Below, piece by piece: positions 6,078-8,110 of a DNA stretch of 8,110 nucleotides; the first letter of the stretch is position 1; the number at the start of each line of letters is the position of its first letter. This DNA comes from Candidatus Beckwithbacteria bacterium CG23_combo_of_CG06-09_8_20_14_all_47_9 (GTDB lineage Bacteria; Patescibacteriota; Microgenomatia; UBA1400; CG1-02-47-37). Both the position numbers and the translations under genes were made by a program. The notes under the pieces are model-generated. The model searched no databases, was not told the origin of the DNA, and was given only the letters and a program-made list of their open reading frames with translations. Location of the stretch: contig PCSQ01000007.1 of the NCBI GenBank assembly GCA_002772455.1, positions 3,345-11,454 of the forward strand, in the 5' to 3' direction.

Positions 6078-7282
6078 GCCAAACTATAGCGGCCGTTTTG
6101 ATAAATCACTAATTTTTGGCCGCTTGCCAGCATGGCCGTCACCGTCCGATCGCTTGTCGAAATCATGTCGGTGTGTTCAGCTGAATCGTTGTAGCCTCTT
6201 TTGGCCCAATCAGCTTCGGTCAATTTGGCCGCCTGCCCCTTATAACAATCTTTGTAGGCCATGCCAATCGCCACATGGGTGTTGCCAAACGGACCGCCGA
6301 TATTTTCGTCAAACAAAGTTTCGGCCATAATATGGCTGATGCGGGACATCCGGCTATCGGTCAGGGAAAACTCGCCCAGTTTATCGGCATTGGTAGTTTT
6401 AAGCATTTGCTGCAATAATTTATTGCCGGTTGAGGCCGAAGCCTTAATTATTTTCCCGGCTTTGAATTTAAGAATAATCCCGGAAACAATATTGCCGTAA
6501 CGGTACAGCGGCTGGTTAAACTTAATCCAGCCTTCTGTCCCCCGCCAATCAGGCGAGGTGAAAATTTCAAAGCTGGGAATGTTGCGGCCCGTACCCCCTT
6601 GCCACAAACGATCGCGGCCGATTTTAAGGATTAAATCCACCTCTTTACCTTTAACCTGAACGCTTTGAATATTTAAGGCGTTAATTTTTGCCAGAATTTT
6701 TGCCTGCAAATCAAAAACTTTTTGCCAGGCTTTTATTGGCTCCGGTTTATCCAAAAAACAGGCTTTAATAATCTGTTGCCAGTAAGACTCTAAGGATAAG
6801 CCGACCAGTTGGGCTTTGGCCGGGGTGGCCCATAAGGCAATCGTCCAGGTATGCTGACCCTTTAACTCTTTGGCTACCAGCCAATCCTGGTAAGGTTTTA
6901 AGCTTTGCCGGGACAGAAGCGGTTTGGCCGGATCGATGTTTTTTAACTCAAACGGGTCAACGTCAGCAATCACCGCAATCCGGTGATCGATCAAATCCGC
7001 CTGGGCTTTGAGATATTTTGCCGGAAAAAACTTAATCTGCGCGTCGCTGGCCAGAGTGTAAAAATCTTTGGCAAATTCCGTCGGCAATAGTCTAATAATC
7101 GGCTGGGCGCCGGCTTTTAACACCGCATTTTGCAGCTCTAATGCCAGCGGCTTAGCCGCATCCTGTACCTGGCATAACACCACTTCGCCGGGTTTAACTC
7201 CCTGGCCGGAATTTAAAGCAAAGTTCACCAGCACCTGGGCGTATTTTTGCAATATTTTCTTGCTTGGTTGATAATCAGCCAT
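6074..7282 (-). CDS. M29-family metallo-aminopeptidase
   Basis: Relative of thermophilic aminopeptidases T and AmpS, two-metal exopeptidases that release N-terminal amino acids from peptides in the cytosol. Length (402) fits the family. The catalytic half is C-terminal: NIPSFEIFTSPDWRGTEG (234-251) with ligand candidate E239, KLGEFSLTDS (301-310) with E304, the hallmark TLFDENIGGPFGNTHVAIG (322-340) with H336, and NDSAEHTDMI (365-374) with H370 and D372. The N-terminal half begins with KILQKYAQVLVNFALNSGQGVKPGE, also typical. It heads the operon with map, the RmlC-like gene and the acetyltransferase. Pairing with map suggests a joint role in N-terminal processing and peptide recycling, which is an inference. 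The start ATG has a TAAAAT hexamer 7 nt upstream and no nearby Shine-Dalgarno site. Confidence 0.92.
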   Translation of the reverse strand: MADYQPSKKILQKYAQVLVNFALNSGQGVKPGEVVLCQVQDAAKPLALELQNAVLKAGAQPIIRLLPTEFAKDFYTLASDAQIKFFPAKYLKAQADLIDHRIAVIADVDPFELKNIDPAKPLLSRQSLKPYQDWLVAKELKGQHTWTIALWATPAKAQLVGLSLESYWQQIIKACFLDKPEPIKAWQKVFDLQAKILAKINALNIQSVQVKGKEVDLILKIGRDRLWQGGTGRNIPSFEIFTSPDWRGTEGWIKFNQPLYRYGNIVSGIILKFKAGKIIKASASTGNKLLQQMLKTTNADKLGEFSLTDSRMSRISHIMAETLFDENIGGPFGNTHVAIGMAYKDCYKGQAAKLTEADWAKRGYNDSAEHTDMISTSDRTVTAMLASGQKLVIYQNGRYSLA

Positions 7283-7287
7283 ATGCT
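7282..7287 (+). promoter_or_regulatory. Possible -10 element (TATGCT) for the EamA gene
   Basis: TATGCT matches the TAtnnT pattern and lies 15 nt before the ATG at 7303, giving a very short leader. It overlaps the divergent peptidase start codon. No clear -35 or Shine-Dalgarno site is visible, so this is a weak call. Confidence 0.2.
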
Positions 7288-7289
7288 GG

Positions 7290-7295
7290 ATTTTA
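7290..7295 (-). promoter_or_regulatory. Candidate -10 element (TAAAAT) for the aminopeptidase operon
   Basis: On the minus strand TAAAAT is followed by CCAGCAT (7 nt) and then the ATG of the M29 peptidase, so initiation would fall at or next to the start codon. An AAGGTGG string further upstream is 13 nt from the ATG, too far for a normal Shine-Dalgarno site, and it lies upstream of the hexamer. The -35 region is only a T-run. Confidence 0.35.
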
Positions 7296-7302
7296 CCACC
7301 TT

Positions 7303-8110
7303 ATGGCTAGATTTAAAAAACTTCTAATTCTGCTCGCCGCGGCAATTACCGGCAGCGGCATTCCGGTATTTTCCAAAATAGTTTTACAAACACTCAACCC
7401 GGAGGAAATGATGACCATCAGGCTTTTTGTCGCTTGGCTAGTTTTCTTACCTTGGGTGTGGAAATCTCTGCCGAAGAAATTTTCCGACTGGTTAGCGATT
7501 AGCCTGGTCACTCTCCCGGCAGTCATTAATATGGTGTTATTTGCCAATGGAGTCCAATTCACTTCAGCCACCATGGCCCAATTAATCTATGCCTTCAGCC
7601 CGATCGTGGCCGCCGTCATCGTCGTTATTATCGGTCAGGAAAAATTAACCCGGGGAAAAATCAGCGGGATTGCCATCGGTTTTTTCGGCATGATGATTTT
7701 ACTGGTGCCGTCAATCAATCTCCAAACCGCCAACACTTTAATAGGAAACCTCAAGGGTAATGGTTTACTCTTAATCGGCATGATCTGCTGGACAATTTAT
7801 ACCATTGCCTCCAAACCGCTAAATAATCGGTTTGCCGCCCAAATTATTTCTTTTAATTTACTCGTCAATGGTTTTCTGGCTAATTTTATCCTGGGTGGGT
7901 TTAGAATCTTTTCCCCGGAAAAACTTGGGCAAATTCCCCTTTCAACCTGGGGGTGGATTGTCTATTTAAGCGTGGTTTGCAGTATTGGTTTTTTCTCGTT
8001 GTACCAACTGTCAATCAAGCTGACTTCGGCAGTGACCACTTCAATAATGCACTATTTAACTCCGGTATTTACTTTTATTTTGGCGGCAGGACTTTTACGG
8101 GAAAGCTTAA
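7303..8110 (+). CDS. EamA-family (drug/metabolite superfamily) transporter, 3' partial
   Basis: Inner-membrane permease of the DMT superfamily, exporting or importing a small metabolite; the substrate is unknown. The frame is open for 269 codons to the window edge, without a stop. Hydrophobic segments lie near residues 7-27, 34-52, 62-81, 88-110, 116-136, 152-171, 180-200, 214-233 and 245-264: nine of the ten helices expected, so roughly the last helix is cut off. The two EamA halves show an internal repeat: TSATMAQLIYAFSPIVAAVI ending in GQEKL (87-115), and TSAVTTSIMHYLTPVFTFIL ending in LRESL (241-269). These are the glutamate-bearing ends of the signature helix in each half. The start MARFKKLL puts positive charge before helix 1, consistent with a cytosolic N-terminus. 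It is divergent from the peptidase operon, 20 bp away. Confidence 0.9.
   Translation, partial: MARFKKLLILLAAAITGSGIPVFSKIVLQTLNPEEMMTIRLFVAWLVFLPWVWKSLPKKFSDWLAISLVTLPAVINMVLFANGVQFTSATMAQLIYAFSPIVAAVIVVIIGQEKLTRGKISGIAIGFFGMMILLVPSINLQTANTLIGNLKGNGLLLIGMICWTIYTIASKPLNNRFAAQIISFNLLVNGFLANFILGGFRIFSPEKLGQIPLSTWGWIVYLSVVCSIGFFSLYQLSIKLTSAVTTSIMHYLTPVFTFILAAGLLRESL

Noticed and set aside
7293..7574. Minus-strand open frame over the start of the EamA gene
   Set aside because: It lies opposite a well-supported membrane protein and shows no recognisable domain.

Overview
The window looks like ordinary chromosomal DNA from a bacterium with a compact genome. Genes are tightly packed and the standard code is used, with TGA, TAA and TAG all acting as stops. 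Most starts have no convincing Shine-Dalgarno site. Short GC-rich palindromes sit inside or against coding sequence. Together this suggests a Patescibacteria/CPR-type genome. That placement is an inference from style and gene content; no taxonomic marker was compared.

Layout. Positions 1-2238 (+) hold the C-terminal five-sixths of secA, cut by the left edge, with a low-complexity tail linker carrying two or three palindromes before the SEC-C zinc motif. Positions 2255-3244 (+) hold an AT-rich aminoglycoside-phosphotransferase-fold kinase, probably acquired. Positions 3300-4154 (+) hold a class II Fic enzyme whose C-terminal winged helix is broken: the wing survives just downstream in another frame (4151-4195), and a hairpin covers its end. 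A short convergent gap with a weak terminator follows.

Positions 4240-7282 form a four-gene minus-strand operon, read right to left: an M29-type aminopeptidase, type I methionine aminopeptidase (map), an RmlC-like sugar epimerase, and a GNAT acetyltransferase. Junctions are ATGA overlaps or a 3-nt gap. Only 20 bp separates the operon from a divergent EamA-family transporter (7303 to the right edge, +), which is cut at its 3' end.

Functionally the window combines Sec protein export, N-terminal protein processing (Met-aminopeptidase plus a second metallo-aminopeptidase), a nucleotide-sugar cupin, and accessory genes (kinase, Fic, GNAT, permease). No gap exceeds 300 bases. I saw no RNA gene, CRISPR array, transposase or recognisable defence island, and no convincing wholly new system. 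The most unusual signals are the palindromes in secA and at the fic tail, the broken fic winged helix, and a repeated spacing of a -10-like hexamer 6-7 nt before start codons, which suggests leaderless transcription.
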